From positions 124,001 through 188,000 of IMG/VR virus record IMGVR_UViG_3300042147_000020: a stretch of 64,000 nt of DNA; one strand, written 5' to 3'. The position numbers were made by a program, and so were the translations under genes. Origin of the DNA: a virus. Shown here in pieces: positions 1 through 8,971 of this stretch (positions are counted from its first letter, which is position 1; each line of letters starts with the position of its first letter). The notes under the pieces were generated by a model, which did no database searches, was not told the DNA's origin, and saw only the letters and a list, made by a program, of their open reading frames with translations.

Positions 1-568
1 ACTTACGAGCAATGTCAATACCAGGCTCGTTCACGTAGTCCCAGGTGACGATCGTACGGATGTGCTTGACCAGACGTCCGCCTTCGATCTTGTCGTCCGT
101 CAGTGAGCGTACAGAGAAGCACACGCTTTCGTTCGGATTCTCCATCGACTCGCCCAACGCCTGACCTTTCGGACCAGATGGCTTGACGTGACCGATGACA
201 GCAACCACACGATTACCTGACTTGTCTTTGATAGCGTCCTTCTCGATGCGAACATCTTTGAAGTGGCAGCAGACGTTATCTTCGTAGATCGTTGACACAC
301 GACGCAGGAAGCTGCGCATGTCTTGACCCGGCAGTTGTTTGGGGTGACCATACTCGCCACGGCAAGCACCAGTCTCGATACGACGCATCAGGTTCGAGGA
401 TTGCTCGAACAGTGACTGAGCCGATTTCAGCGGATAGAAAGCACCACCGCTGTTGTAGGTGTCCAAACCGCCCAGAACGAACTCGTAATAGCCGTCACTG
501 TCTGCGGTCATCTTCCCTACTTTGTTTGTGCCACGCAACGCGACACAACCGTAACTTACACGTTCCAT
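1..568 (-). CDS. Prohead protease-like protein (C-terminus beyond window edge)
   Basis: The frame is open from an ATG at 568 to the left edge, giving at least 189 residues. A GGTAGG Shine-Dalgarno lies just upstream. A GEYGHP motif puts a candidate catalytic His near residue 75. A CFSVRSL segment near residue 150 could hold the nucleophilic Ser. This His...Ser arrangement resembles the T4 gp21/phiKZ gp175 prohead protease group (family S80-like). Such proteases process capsid, scaffold and inner-head proteins after a Ser/Ala/Gly-x-Glu motif. The position next to RNAP beta and the giant virion protein matches the phiKZ gp175-gp181 neighbourhood. It is the last visible gene of a minus-strand run starting at 8910. 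Family assignment is from motifs only. Confidence 0.62.
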   Translation of the reverse strand, partial: MERVSYGCVALRGTNKVGKMTADSDGYYEFVLGGLDTYNSGGAFYPLKSAQSLFEQSSNLMRRIETGACRGEYGHPKQLPGQDMRSFLRRVSTIYEDNVCCHFKDVRIEKDAIKDKSGNRVVAVIGHVKPSGPKGQALGESMENPNESVCFSVRSLTDDKIEGGRLVKHIRTIVTWDYVNEPGIDIARK

Positions 569-575
569 AAGGCAC

Positions 576-1301
576 CTACCTTCTCAAGAGTCCTTCGATA
601 GGCTCCACTGTGTCAGATGGATTCACCAAAGCAGAGGTGAGGCCTTCTTCCCAGTAAGCACCTACCAGTTTTGCTGTAGTGTTACTTGCCCCGTACGTCA
701 CGCTTCGCAGAGGGATGTAGAACGCGGGGATAGTCCCCAGATCCTTTTCCAACTTCAAAGCGTGGCGATAGAACATTGACCGGTCTGCGGACAAACGACT
801 GATCGCAGCGATGATCATTTCCACGATGGCGAAGTTAGCACCCACAGACACACCAGCATGTTTCGGTGCACTCTCGAAGATACGCCCCAAGTCCTCGTAA
901 GACATGAACCAAGGAACGTGTCCCTTGGCAATGATCTCCGAATAGACTCGGTAAATGAAAGTGTCTCGTCTAACCAGGTTGAGGTCAGCAATAACCACAC
1001 TACCCGGATCGAAGACAAACTCAATGTAGTCCTCATCATCCAGTTTGATGTAGTTAGTACTTGTGGGTTCAATGCGCATCATGGCGTTGACCAACGACAC
1101 ACCGTAGTAGGCGTCATCGACCGTGATTGCAAAGATACCAGAGATCGAAGTCTCGGTACCTAAGAACGCCATCTGTTGTTCTGTAAAACGGGCAGGGATG
1201 TAAATCTTACACCCCTTCGTTGTTACCAACGTTCCGTCTTCCATCTCCCGCAGATACGCATGAACCTTCGAAGGATCTCGTTTGAACTTTCTCGGGTCCA
1301 T
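576..1301 (-). CDS. Conserved phage protein, probable virion component, function unknown
   Basis: This 241-residue ORF has a start fixed by AAGGA eight bases upstream of ATG 1301; that site overlaps the stop codon of the gene before it. It ends seven bases before the prohead protease start, so the two are probably co-transcribed and translationally coupled. It has no signal peptide, membrane segment or recognised catalytic motif. The sequence is mixed alpha/beta with an acidic patch near residue 95. By position it corresponds to the gene between phiKZ gp175 and gp177, so a head or tail assembly role is plausible but inferred. Confidence 0.85.
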   Translation of the reverse strand: MDPRKFKRDPSKVHAYLREMEDGTLVTTKGCKIYIPARFTEQQMAFLGTETSISGIFAITVDDAYYGVSLVNAMMRIEPTSTNYIKLDDEDYIEFVFDPGSVVIADLNLVRRDTFIYRVYSEIIAKGHVPWFMSYEDLGRIFESAPKHAGVSVGANFAIVEMIIAAISRLSADRSMFYRHALKLEKDLGTIPAFYIPLRSVTYGASNTTAKLVGAYWEEGLTSALVNPSDTVEPIEGLLRR

Positions 1302-1312
1302 CGGTTATTTCC

Positions 1313-2764
1313 TTAGGCGGACGGATTGACTTTGTCAGCGGTGATCAGAGTAGCAACCCAGTTCGGGATGTATTCGATCATTGCCAGCAGACCAGCCTCA
1401 CGAATGTCCAGGGTTGGGTTTTCTTTGGCCGCTGTGTCGAGCATGGTCAGAATTTCCAGTGCGTCGGTGTGCGGGAACATGACGTTGCAGACCACTTTGC
1501 GGCAGGTGAGGAACAGGCAGTCTTCGTACCAGTTGTTCGGCATGTCGCGCACGTAAGCGTGCAGGGCCGTGACGTAGATGCTGCGCTCGGTAACCAATAG
1601 GTCATCCGGCAGAGCAGCGATCTGTTGTTCAACCGCACGTACCAGACCAGTCAGGTAGTGGTTCGCCTTTTGCAGACGCAGGTTGGTCGACATCACACGC
1701 TCTTGGCTTTCCCAGATCTTGACGTACTGGTCTTTGCGATCGAGTAGCATGTCGAAGCTGTAGTTGCGGTCGGTCAGGAAAGCACCGAACAGAACTTCAG
1801 GAGAACCACCGGCTTCCAGGAACTTGCCGTACATGTCGCCGTTCACGCGGATCGCAATCGGAGTGATACCGATGTCGTCTTCACGGAACTGAGTCCAGTC
1901 GTTGATCAGAGTCTTCTTGCTAACAGCAGACTCACGACGCTCGAGCACACGCACCATCGCACGACCCGATTGGGCAACGATTTCAGCAACGAACTCTTTG
2001 TACTCGTTCAGTCCAGCACGCACACCTTCCGGAGTCACGTCCAACAGCTTGAGAGCCATCAGGTGGATCAGGAGGATCTGGTTCGGCTCAACGTACAGTG
2101 GGTTCAGCCACGACAGCAGGGACGGGTTGTAATCGTCGCCGCTCGAGACAAACACCTTGTTGTACAGGTCGGTGATGTAGTTCTCCGGCAGAGAAGCTAC
2201 GAACTCGGACAGGTCGCTGTTGAAACGGGAGATCCCAGTTTCGATCAACGCCATCGGAGAAGCCAGGTTTTCTGGCAGCGGAACAGTGATGCTCAGCTTG
2301 ACGTCCTTAACGGCAGTCTCGTTGAAGCGCTCAACCATACCGGCGAGGTAATGGCTACCCCAGATAGCGTGGTAGATGTCAGCCTTAACCGAGATCGCAG
2401 TGTTCTTCAAAGTCATCGCCGAAGCGGCGTAGTCTTCGATGAACTGGACAGCCGCATGAACGCACGGGTTAACTTGGTTACGTGCCAAGTCCATGCCCCA
2501 GGTGACGGTACGCTTCAGGACTTCGACCACTTCGTCCATGACGATGTCGTGTTCGCAGACGCCTTGAGCATTCTTGCAGGTAGAGCCGAACTGAATACGT
2601 TCTTCAGCCGACATATCCATACTACCGATGTCCGGGTTAGGTAGGTAGCCAGCAGTGATCAGCGTGGCCAGTGGAGTACCAGCGATTGCCTTGAGCTGCA
2701 AACCTTTCTTTTCCAGCTTGTCAGCCAAGCTGATGGCAGCGGTCAGGGAATTATAGTTAAGCAT
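1313..2764 (-). CDS. Conserved phage protein (483 aa), probable virion component
   Basis: A long uninterrupted ORF starts at ATG 2764, three bases after the stop of the upstream 64-residue gene. It is predicted mostly helical and soluble. Four cysteines are scattered and form no metal-site pattern. No enzymatic motif was recognised. It lies in the minus-strand block with RNAP subunits and prohead protease, at the position of phiKZ gp177. That suggests a structural or packaging-associated protein, but nothing in the sequence proves it. Confidence 0.85.
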   Translation of the reverse strand: MLNYNSLTAAISLADKLEKKGLQLKAIAGTPLATLITAGYLPNPDIGSMDMSAEERIQFGSTCKNAQGVCEHDIVMDEVVEVLKRTVTWGMDLARNQVNPCVHAAVQFIEDYAASAMTLKNTAISVKADIYHAIWGSHYLAGMVERFNETAVKDVKLSITVPLPENLASPMALIETGISRFNSDLSEFVASLPENYITDLYNKVFVSSGDDYNPSLLSWLNPLYVEPNQILLIHLMALKLLDVTPEGVRAGLNEYKEFVAEIVAQSGRAMVRVLERRESAVSKKTLINDWTQFREDDIGITPIAIRVNGDMYGKFLEAGGSPEVLFGAFLTDRNYSFDMLLDRKDQYVKIWESQERVMSTNLRLQKANHYLTGLVRAVEQQIAALPDDLLVTERSIYVTALHAYVRDMPNNWYEDCLFLTCRKVVCNVMFPHTDALEILTMLDTAAKENPTLDIREAGLLAMIEYIPNWVATLITADKVNPSA

Positions 2765-2766
2765 GG

Positions 2767-2961
2767 TTACACCACCCCTTGGTCTTTGGACAGCCGACGT
2801 TGAATGGTCGCCGCGATGGCGCTCTTCATGGTAGCTGGAGGAATCTTTTTCCCGTTGACAGTGTTGGACACTGCTTCACCGGCAACTGCCATGATCAGGC
2901 ACGCCGACAGTTCGATCGCATTACCCAAAACGGTCAGGTTTTGTTCAGTTACTTTGTTCAT
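2767..2961 (-). CDS. Small unknown protein (64 aa)
   Basis: A short ORF starts at ATG 2961 and ends three bases before the 483-residue gene. A mildly hydrophobic stretch around residues 16-30 (LSACLIMAVAGEAV) may be a weak membrane segment or a buried helix. The C-terminal half is basic. The upstream Shine-Dalgarno is poor. A strong hairpin at 2991-3014 separates it from the RNAP beta gene, so it may be expressed from its own promoter or by read-through. Its exact fit between neighbours supports it being real. Confidence 0.6.
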   Translation of the reverse strand: MNKVTEQNLTVLGNAIELSACLIMAVAGEAVSNTVNGKKIPPATMKSAIAATIQRRLSKDQGVV

Positions 2962-2990
2962 AGGAAGAACCCGATATGAGAGTTAACGTG

Positions 2991-3014
2991 GGTTAGGGGG
3001 CGAACCCCCTAACC
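2991..3014. terminator. Strong GC hairpin after the RNAP beta gene
   Basis: A perfect 10-bp stem (GGTTAGGGGG with its complement) closes a CGAA tetraloop. It begins two bases beyond the stop of the beta gene (3016). On the minus strand no U-run follows, so it may be a factor-dependent terminator, an attenuator or a processing site between beta and the downstream small gene. A T-rich run follows only in the plus direction. Confidence 0.55.
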
Positions 3015-3015
3015 T

Positions 3016-6000
3016 TTAACCTTTTTTGTACGCCTCTACTACCTTCTTGCTCAACACCTTCAACAGAGTTGTGGTGGTCCCGATTAGCTCAGGAGAGAGA
3101 CAGATCCGGTTTGAGAAACTGGTGTACGAGAAGATAGCATCCAAGTCTTCCCCAGACTCAGTCTGGTTACGACCCGACATCACCCGACCAAAGATCGTCT
3201 TCATCTGGTTGACGAATACACCTTTGTCACCTACCCCAGCAGACACGCGAGTTGTGATGTAGACGCGAATAGCCATAGAATCCATGTTCAAAGGATTACC
3301 AGCTACTCGCAAAGCACCGTCAACGCTACCCGTCAGCACTTTACGGTTGAGGTTTTTGGAGAGTTTAGCACGCTCCTTGTCACCCAGATCCGCAATGGCC
3401 CGCAGGCTTGGAGACATGTCTTCTTTGTCCCCGTTGTAGAACACTTCAATGCGTTCGATCACACCGTTGTGCTTTGCTTTAGGAGTTTGAGACCCCAACA
3501 AACGTAGCGTATCAATGGTGTCCTCATCGAACAGATCAGTGTTCGCCGTAACAGCGTCTTCGATAGTACATAAAATATCCTCACTATCGACCGTTTGCCC
3601 AGATTTGACGAAGTTACGCAAGGTCTGATCAAACGTTACAACGATGTCCCGGATCTCTGTGACCGAGGTGGTCATCAGCTTAGCAACACGCTCAGAGATG
3701 ATCGAGGAGTCTTCCAGAGTATCCGCACACTCAAGGATCGCAGTCCGTACCATCACACCCGTCTTCATCGAAACCTGTTTAGGGTTCAGAGTGGAAGGTT
3801 GGAAGTACAGAGTGTTGTAGGAGATCACGTCACCCGCTTTCACCTTCTGGCCGATCTTGAGATCAGTCTTCAAGTTGTGTGGGAACGTCTTACCCGCAAC
3901 CGTACCGAAACGACGACCGAGTTCTACGGACTTGGTGCTACCGTCTTTATATTGCACGGTAATGGCATCGTCACCCACAGCAGTGATCTGTCCATCGTCT
4001 TTCGCCGTGTAAGCAAACAGGTCATTCACACGGTGAGCGATTACTTCGTCGTAGCCAGTCTGAACCGGCTGGACTTGATAACCTTCAGAGAACATTGTCG
4101 AGTGGTACTGAATGCCGATAAAGTTAACCCGCTTAGGGTCATCTCGGTCAGCACAAGGCGATACCAACGCAGCGGTTGAGATCAACTTGGTAGCACCGTC
4201 CACCCCTGGCTTGTAACGACCAGAGATACCACGCAGCGAAGTGAAGTTAGGGTCAGCAGTCAGGAACGTCGAGATAGCTACGTCACCGGAGTCCACTGTC
4301 GACTCGGAGATTACCCCCATGTCGTTAGGGTGGAACACACGAGAACGTTTTACCATTGAACGACGGGAACGACCACCCACGCCACCGAAGGTCACAGCCT
4401 CTTGGGTACGCAAGCACTCAATTGGGTTGGACTCTTCCACCAGACCTTTCGACGGGTCTTCTTGAATAGCCTGCCAGATAGCGTGTGGTGCCATCTCCAG
4501 TTTGTTACCCGAACTACCACGGCGAGCATTGTGGATACGAGTCGAACGAACGATCTCAGCATACACAGCACCAGCAATACGTTCGTAGCCTTTGATCCGC
4601 ATGTACTCCATGTCAGTCTCAGCCGGAGCCCAATCAGTGATCAACAGTTCCACTGCACGAGTCAGCAGTCCTTCCCACTGGGTAGGTTCTTTCATCTCTA
4701 CGAGCAAGTCGTAGGTGACCGGGTCAACAAACATGTCACGCAACAGATCCAGCTCACGCAAGAAGCGCACACCGATCTTGTTGGTTTCCAGAACGTTGAG
4801 GTAAACGTCCTTGCGGTTGAAGTCTTGAACGCTGTAGTTCTTGATCGTTTTGGCGTACGTGTTAAAGCCTTCCATCAACAGCGCAATGACTTTGTCGTCA
4901 CGATGGAAGATCAGGTTCTCGTCAGCAAAGCGAACCACGTATTCACCGTCAGCCAACTTCAGTCGCTCACCCACCGGACCACGACGGAACGAGGTAGGCT
5001 TGAGTGATTTGATCACGCGTTCCAGACCGAGGTAGTAGCTGAGCACCAGACCCAAAGGAATGGTCTTGTTGAATACCCGCAGCTCCGCCATCTCCATTGG
5101 CGCATTCGTGATGTCGAGTTCCAACAGCTCTTCGATCTTGCCGAGTGGTTCCAAACCTTTGGCCTTGACCGCGTAGAGAGTATCAAATTGATCGACCAGA
5201 ACCAGTTCAGTTCCTTTACGACCAATGACTACCAGACCTTTACCTTCCGCAGCTTGCACAGCCTTGGCGCCAAACTCTTCTTCACGCTTGGTGTACTCTA
5301 GCACGAACTCAATACCCATCGCTTTGAAACGACGGAAGTGTTGAGCCAAAGTACTGTAGAGCTTCGGAACGTTGAGCAGGTGATTGAACACGTTCGACGG
5401 TTTCATGTCCGTCACACGTTTGTCAGCGTCGTCCAGACCCATAGCACGGATCTTGTTGCACAGCCATTTCGGGTAATCGTTTACAGCTCGCTCTGAGCGG
5501 TCAACGAACACTTTACCGTAATAGCTAGTGAGAGCAACACGGGACGAACTAACCTTGCGAATCGGTACATCGCCACGTTGCTTACGAAGGCTGTACCGGA
5601 CGCCGTTTGCCAGATATGATCCATCGGAGTCCACCTTAGGAATTTTGAATCGGATAGTCGAAGACTGCCCAGTAGCGGGAGTCAGTTTGATGGTGTGGAT
5701 CTCGTAGTGGTTCAGAACGTCTTCCACGTCTTCAACTTCGTACGAGGTAACAGCCACGCCAGCATTCTGGATCGACATCACCGAGTTCACCACGTCCTTA
5801 GGGAGGATGTCTTCGATGTAACGTTTGTCGAACTCGAGCAAAGACGATTGTAACATCGACTTGTCGAATACCGTCGGCGAGTCAGGAATCAACACCGGCT
5901 TGGTGATCAGTAGCGACTCAGGTTTGATAACCATATGGTCAGCCAGAGTTCCTTTACCGTACGGGTTCGGGATCTCTTTATAGCTGTTAGCGAGTTTCAT

Positions 6001-7275
6001 CAAGCGACGATACTCGGCACCGGAAACCATCCCTGTGTCAGCCAGTTCATTGGCCTTCTCGATGATCCCTTGATCCATCCCTTTACGCTCACCACCCACC
6101 ACAATCAGGTCAGTAGCGGTAATGGCTTCCCCTTCCGCAGCTTCGGCGTTTTCTTCAATCATGGTCAGACCACTGAGGTCTTTGTCCAGATCGTCGTCCA
6201 TCAGGCCGTCGGCTTTGGCTTGCTCCAAGTCTTCCTTGAGATGTCGTTCAACCTCCTCTTGGAAGCTAGCGTCGGAGATCATCTCCTCTTCATCGGTCAG
6301 AGCAATCGGGTTGAGATCTTCAGAACGCCGTTTAGGGATCGACTTCTTCTCGTTGTCCACACCATGGAGATCGTCCTCATCGTCGACTTGTTCAGCCTCT
6401 TCTTCGATGTCCACGATGGTGTGGGCTTCTTGGAGAGTCATCATCGACTTGAGGAAACGTTTCTGCAAGACGAACGGATCAACACCGTCAGTCTTCTTCC
6501 CGTTGACGAGCTTGGCGCGCCACGAATCCAACAACCCGAGATTGATACAGAACCATTTGTCTTGGCTCTGGAACACCATGTTGACTTTATCGAAGTTGGC
6601 TTCCTTGAGGTTACCCATCGGGGAGTCAGCACGTAGCTCACCCAACCACTGGAACATGTCCAGCAAGTTGTAGGCTTCCCAACCCTTGAGCTTGCCCAAG
6701 GTAGTCCGGTCGATGCGTTTCTCAGCCAACATCAAAGCAGGTAGAGCAGGCAACACCTCCGGTAAGATCAGCCGTACGAACTGATGACGCTCAGGCTGAG
6801 CATCAATCAACGCATCCATCTGCTTCCACATCGTGTGGCGAATGTTCACCCAACGGTAGTAGTTAGCAAAGAAGCTGGTCGTGTAACGCTTGGTGAACAG
6901 CAACGGGGCAAAGTTCTCAAGCACAACGGTTCGGGGGTTTGCAAACGCCGCTTGAGGGTTAACCAACAGACGGAGCTTAGTCCGGTTCTTCCGTTGATAG
7001 TCACGCAGAGGCTTACCCATGATGAATGGGGTCGGCTTTGGATTACCGATGTCGCTCTTCATTTCAGTGATGTGTTCGATGAAGACCATGCGCTCGGCAG
7101 TCTTGATCATCGAGTCTTCCACTGACGGACCGAAGTTCACCGTGTCTTCAGGGAACCAGTTGATTACCGCCCCCTGTGGGAGCGACATCTTACCGATCCC
7201 AAACGTGATAGGTAACGTAAATTGCGGTAGGCGCCGCACACCGAACCGACGGTACCAAATGGGGTACAGAATCAT
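3016..7275 (-). CDS. Multisubunit RNA polymerase beta subunit, single-chain (probable virion RNAP)
   Basis: This 1,419-residue protein matches cellular beta landmarks in order. A GGVGGRSRR...RVFHPNDMG block near residues 965-985 corresponds to the rifampicin-region REVRDVHPTHYGR. FSEGYQVQPVQTG follows. LEDSSIISERV, with Glu1188 and Asp1189, corresponds to NFEDSILVSERV. GVGDKGVF, with Lys1351, corresponds to the GNKGV catalytic-lobe lysine. Only about 70 residues follow that lysine, so the C-terminal clamp part of cellular beta is largely absent. Residues about 283-385 form a highly acidic, probably disordered insertion. The start follows a GGAG site and lies three bases after the beta-prime stop. 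In phiKZ the virion-RNAP beta is split between two genes (gp178, gp149); here both halves are in one ORF. Virion rather than non-virion RNAP is inferred from neighbours. Confidence 0.9.
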   Translation of the reverse strand: MILYPIWYRRFGVRRLPQFTLPITFGIGKMSLPQGAVINWFPEDTVNFGPSVEDSMIKTAERMVFIEHITEMKSDIGNPKPTPFIMGKPLRDYQRKNRTKLRLLVNPQAAFANPRTVVLENFAPLLFTKRYTTSFFANYYRWVNIRHTMWKQMDALIDAQPERHQFVRLILPEVLPALPALMLAEKRIDRTTLGKLKGWEAYNLLDMFQWLGELRADSPMGNLKEANFDKVNMVFQSQDKWFCINLGLLDSWRAKLVNGKKTDGVDPFVLQKRFLKSMMTLQEAHTIVDIEEEAEQVDDEDDLHGVDNEKKSIPKRRSEDLNPIALTDEEEMISDASFQEEVERHLKEDLEQAKADGLMDDDLDKDLSGLTMIEENAEAAEGEAITATDLIVVGGERKGMDQGIIEKANELADTGMVSGAEYRRLMKLANSYKEIPNPYGKGTLADHMVIKPESLLITKPVLIPDSPTVFDKSMLQSSLLEFDKRYIEDILPKDVVNSVMSIQNAGVAVTSYEVEDVEDVLNHYEIHTIKLTPATGQSSTIRFKIPKVDSDGSYLANGVRYSLRKQRGDVPIRKVSSSRVALTSYYGKVFVDRSERAVNDYPKWLCNKIRAMGLDDADKRVTDMKPSNVFNHLLNVPKLYSTLAQHFRRFKAMGIEFVLEYTKREEEFGAKAVQAAEGKGLVVIGRKGTELVLVDQFDTLYAVKAKGLEPLGKIEELLELDITNAPMEMAELRVFNKTIPLGLVLSYYLGLERVIKSLKPTSFRRGPVGERLKLADGEYVVRFADENLIFHRDDKVIALLMEGFNTYAKTIKNYSVQDFNRKDVYLNVLETNKIGVRFLRELDLLRDMFVDPVTYDLLVEMKEPTQWEGLLTRAVELLITDWAPAETDMEYMRIKGYERIAGAVYAEIVRSTRIHNARRGSSGNKLEMAPHAIWQAIQEDPSKGLVEESNPIECLRTQEAVTFGGVGGRSRRSMVKRSRVFHPNDMGVISESTVDSGDVAISTFLTADPNFTSLRGISGRYKPGVDGATKLISTAALVSPCADRDDPKRVNFIGIQYHSTMFSEGYQVQPVQTGYDEVIAHRVNDLFAYTAKDDGQITAVGDDAITVQYKDGSTKSVELGRRFGTVAGKTFPHNLKTDLKIGQKVKAGDVISYNTLYFQPSTLNPKQVSMKTGVMVRTAILECADTLEDSSIISERVAKLMTTSVTEIRDIVVTFDQTLRNFVKSGQTVDSEDILCTIEDAVTANTDLFDEDTIDTLRLLGSQTPKAKHNGVIERIEVFYNGDKEDMSPSLRAIADLGDKERAKLSKNLNRKVLTGSVDGALRVAGNPLNMDSMAIRVYITTRVSAGVGDKGVFVNQMKTIFGRVMSGRNQTESGEDLDAIFSYTSFSNRICLSPELIGTTTTLLKVLSKKVVEAYKKG

Positions 7276-7278
7276 GGG

Positions 7279-8910
7279 TTAATCTCCGGTCATATTTCTC
7301 AAAACAAGTTTCACCGTGGTTACGTTACACGAAGCTCGGAAGCCCCCACGCGGATCGAGGAATGCTTCACGACTGTTGAGCAGCTTGTCAATCTCTGCTA
7401 CAGCCTCAGTGGTGTAGACCAGCGTAGACGAAGCCGTGTCACCATCGAAGTCGGCGTCCAGACCTGCAAGGCGTGAAGGGTGGATTACTTGACTGTCCAC
7501 GAAAGCATTGGGTAAACGGGTTGGGAATTCCAACGTCATAAACTCATCGCCCATCCGCTGCCAGTGTTGATCCAGCTCGTAGCGCATTTCGCCCACAATA
7601 CTGGTCTTGGTGTAGATAGTAGAAGGGTAGGTTGAGCCGATACCAATTACAGGGTAACGAGTTACGATGGTCTTCAGACTGTTCCACTTGCGGTAACCCG
7701 ACAGGTAGAGCAGTTCAACCAACGTAATAGGTTCCACGTACTTGCGATCGAAACCTTCCGGCAGTTCATTGATGTCGCCAAAGATACGGAACGTCATGTC
7801 CGGCCCTTTGTAGATCAAACCGAGGTAACGTCCTTCCACCACGATAGGCTTGTGACGGTTCTCAACGATCCGATACGACTCAATGACTTTCTCCAAACCT
7901 TCTACCGTAATCCAACGGTCTCGAGTGTCTGAAGGGAGGTCAACCATCTCTGACTTGAGGGTCTTGGCATCCACGAGTCTAGCCGTAGTAGCAGAACCAC
8001 CCACAGAGAACACTTCACCCAGCCAACCGTTACGCAGCAAGTTGATGGTCAGGGGTAGTGCACCTTTGATCACTTGGAATAACCCGAGGATTGTGTCAGT
8101 GTAATCAGGAGCCTGTACGCCATCCAGATCCGCTGTGGAGGTATCCATCGCAGAGATTACGTTTCGTGTACCGTTAAAGATACGACGAGAACCGAACTTC
8201 TCTTGGATGAAACCTTTCTTCCCGGTAATCATTCCGAGGACGGTGTCGTAGATGTCGTTGAAGCCCGCCTGGAGCGACTTACGACTGTTGTCGTACAGAG
8301 GGGAGGTTTCTGCCCCGTCAGCCCCCACGATGACTTTAGAGGCTCCGAGGATACGACGATACACGTCGTTGATTTCATCCTCAGTCCCACGTCCACTGGC
8401 ATCAATCACAAAGTCACGCAAGCCTGCTGGCATCACGAGGATTTGTTTGGTGGTGGAGATGGCAATGTACTTCTGAATCATCTTGATTCGTTCAATACGA
8501 ACCGGAGACTTGGAGTCTTTGAACTTGATTTTACGCCAGTGTTTCAAGAAGAAAGCGTAGCCCGTCTCACCAGTCATTTCGTTGGCTGGGACGAAGTCAC
8601 TCTCGTCATTACTCCACTGAGCGTAAGCAGTACCACCCATGATGTCGCGATACAGAGAACGCAACTGCACCAAAGCGCGGTAAATAGTAGGATGAAGGAC
8701 ATTCAAGTGCATGTCGATATAAGAGAACTTCTGATCTCGAATTTCGTCACCTACTCGACCGAAAGTCAACACTGAGAACAAGCCATCTTCATGGAAGTTG
8801 CCAGTAACTTGATCGTAAACGTCCGGGGACTTTACGGGACGTAACATCTTGAGTTTCTCAGGTGTAAGATTCAAGATGGAAACGTTAAAAGGAATCTGAC
8901 TATTTTTCAT
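7279..8910 (-). CDS. RNA polymerase beta-prime subunit, N-terminal half (catalytic DFDGD)
   Basis: This 543-residue protein corresponds to the N-terminal half of cellular beta-prime. Near residues 45-60, GLFSVLTFGRVGD resembles the DGLFCARIFGPVKD block, but the zinc-binding cysteines of bacterial beta-prime are missing. RRIFNGTRNVISAM matches the region that reads RVDYSGRSVI in bacteria. ADFDGD supplies the three Mg-binding aspartates (487, 489, 491). The protein ends about 50 residues later, so the bridge helix, trigger loop and C-terminal half must be encoded elsewhere, as in phiKZ (gp180 plus gp80). ATG 8910 is preferred over an upstream TTG at 8916. It is the first gene of the minus-strand block, divergent from the giant virion protein. 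Confidence 0.9.
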   Translation of the reverse strand: MKNSQIPFNVSILNLTPEKLKMLRPVKSPDVYDQVTGNFHEDGLFSVLTFGRVGDEIRDQKFSYIDMHLNVLHPTIYRALVQLRSLYRDIMGGTAYAQWSNDESDFVPANEMTGETGYAFFLKHWRKIKFKDSKSPVRIERIKMIQKYIAISTTKQILVMPAGLRDFVIDASGRGTEDEINDVYRRILGASKVIVGADGAETSPLYDNSRKSLQAGFNDIYDTVLGMITGKKGFIQEKFGSRRIFNGTRNVISAMDTSTADLDGVQAPDYTDTILGLFQVIKGALPLTINLLRNGWLGEVFSVGGSATTARLVDAKTLKSEMVDLPSDTRDRWITVEGLEKVIESYRIVENRHKPIVVEGRYLGLIYKGPDMTFRIFGDINELPEGFDRKYVEPITLVELLYLSGYRKWNSLKTIVTRYPVIGIGSTYPSTIYTKTSIVGEMRYELDQHWQRMGDEFMTLEFPTRLPNAFVDSQVIHPSRLAGLDADFDGDTASSTLVYTTEAVAEIDKLLNSREAFLDPRGGFRASCNVTTVKLVLRNMTGD

Positions 8911-8924
8911 TGGCAACTCTCAGG

Positions 8925-8940
8925 AATTTATATGAATACC
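8925..8940 (+). promoter_or_regulatory. Candidate TATG late-promoter motif
   Basis: The 61-base divergent intergenic region between the beta-prime gene and the giant virion gene contains an AT-rich ATTTATATGAATA segment with TATG at 8931-8934, 38 bases upstream of ATG 8972. phiKZ late promoters are reported to carry a TATG core. The motif is short, so this is only a candidate. Confidence 0.3.
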
Positions 8941-8971
8941 AATACTTCACCCAAGAGCCGGGAGCGTAACC

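Noticed and set aside
5935-6636. A 233-residue plus-strand ORF
   Set aside because: It is entirely antisense to the RNAP beta gene, whose motifs are conserved through this part; treated as a shadow.
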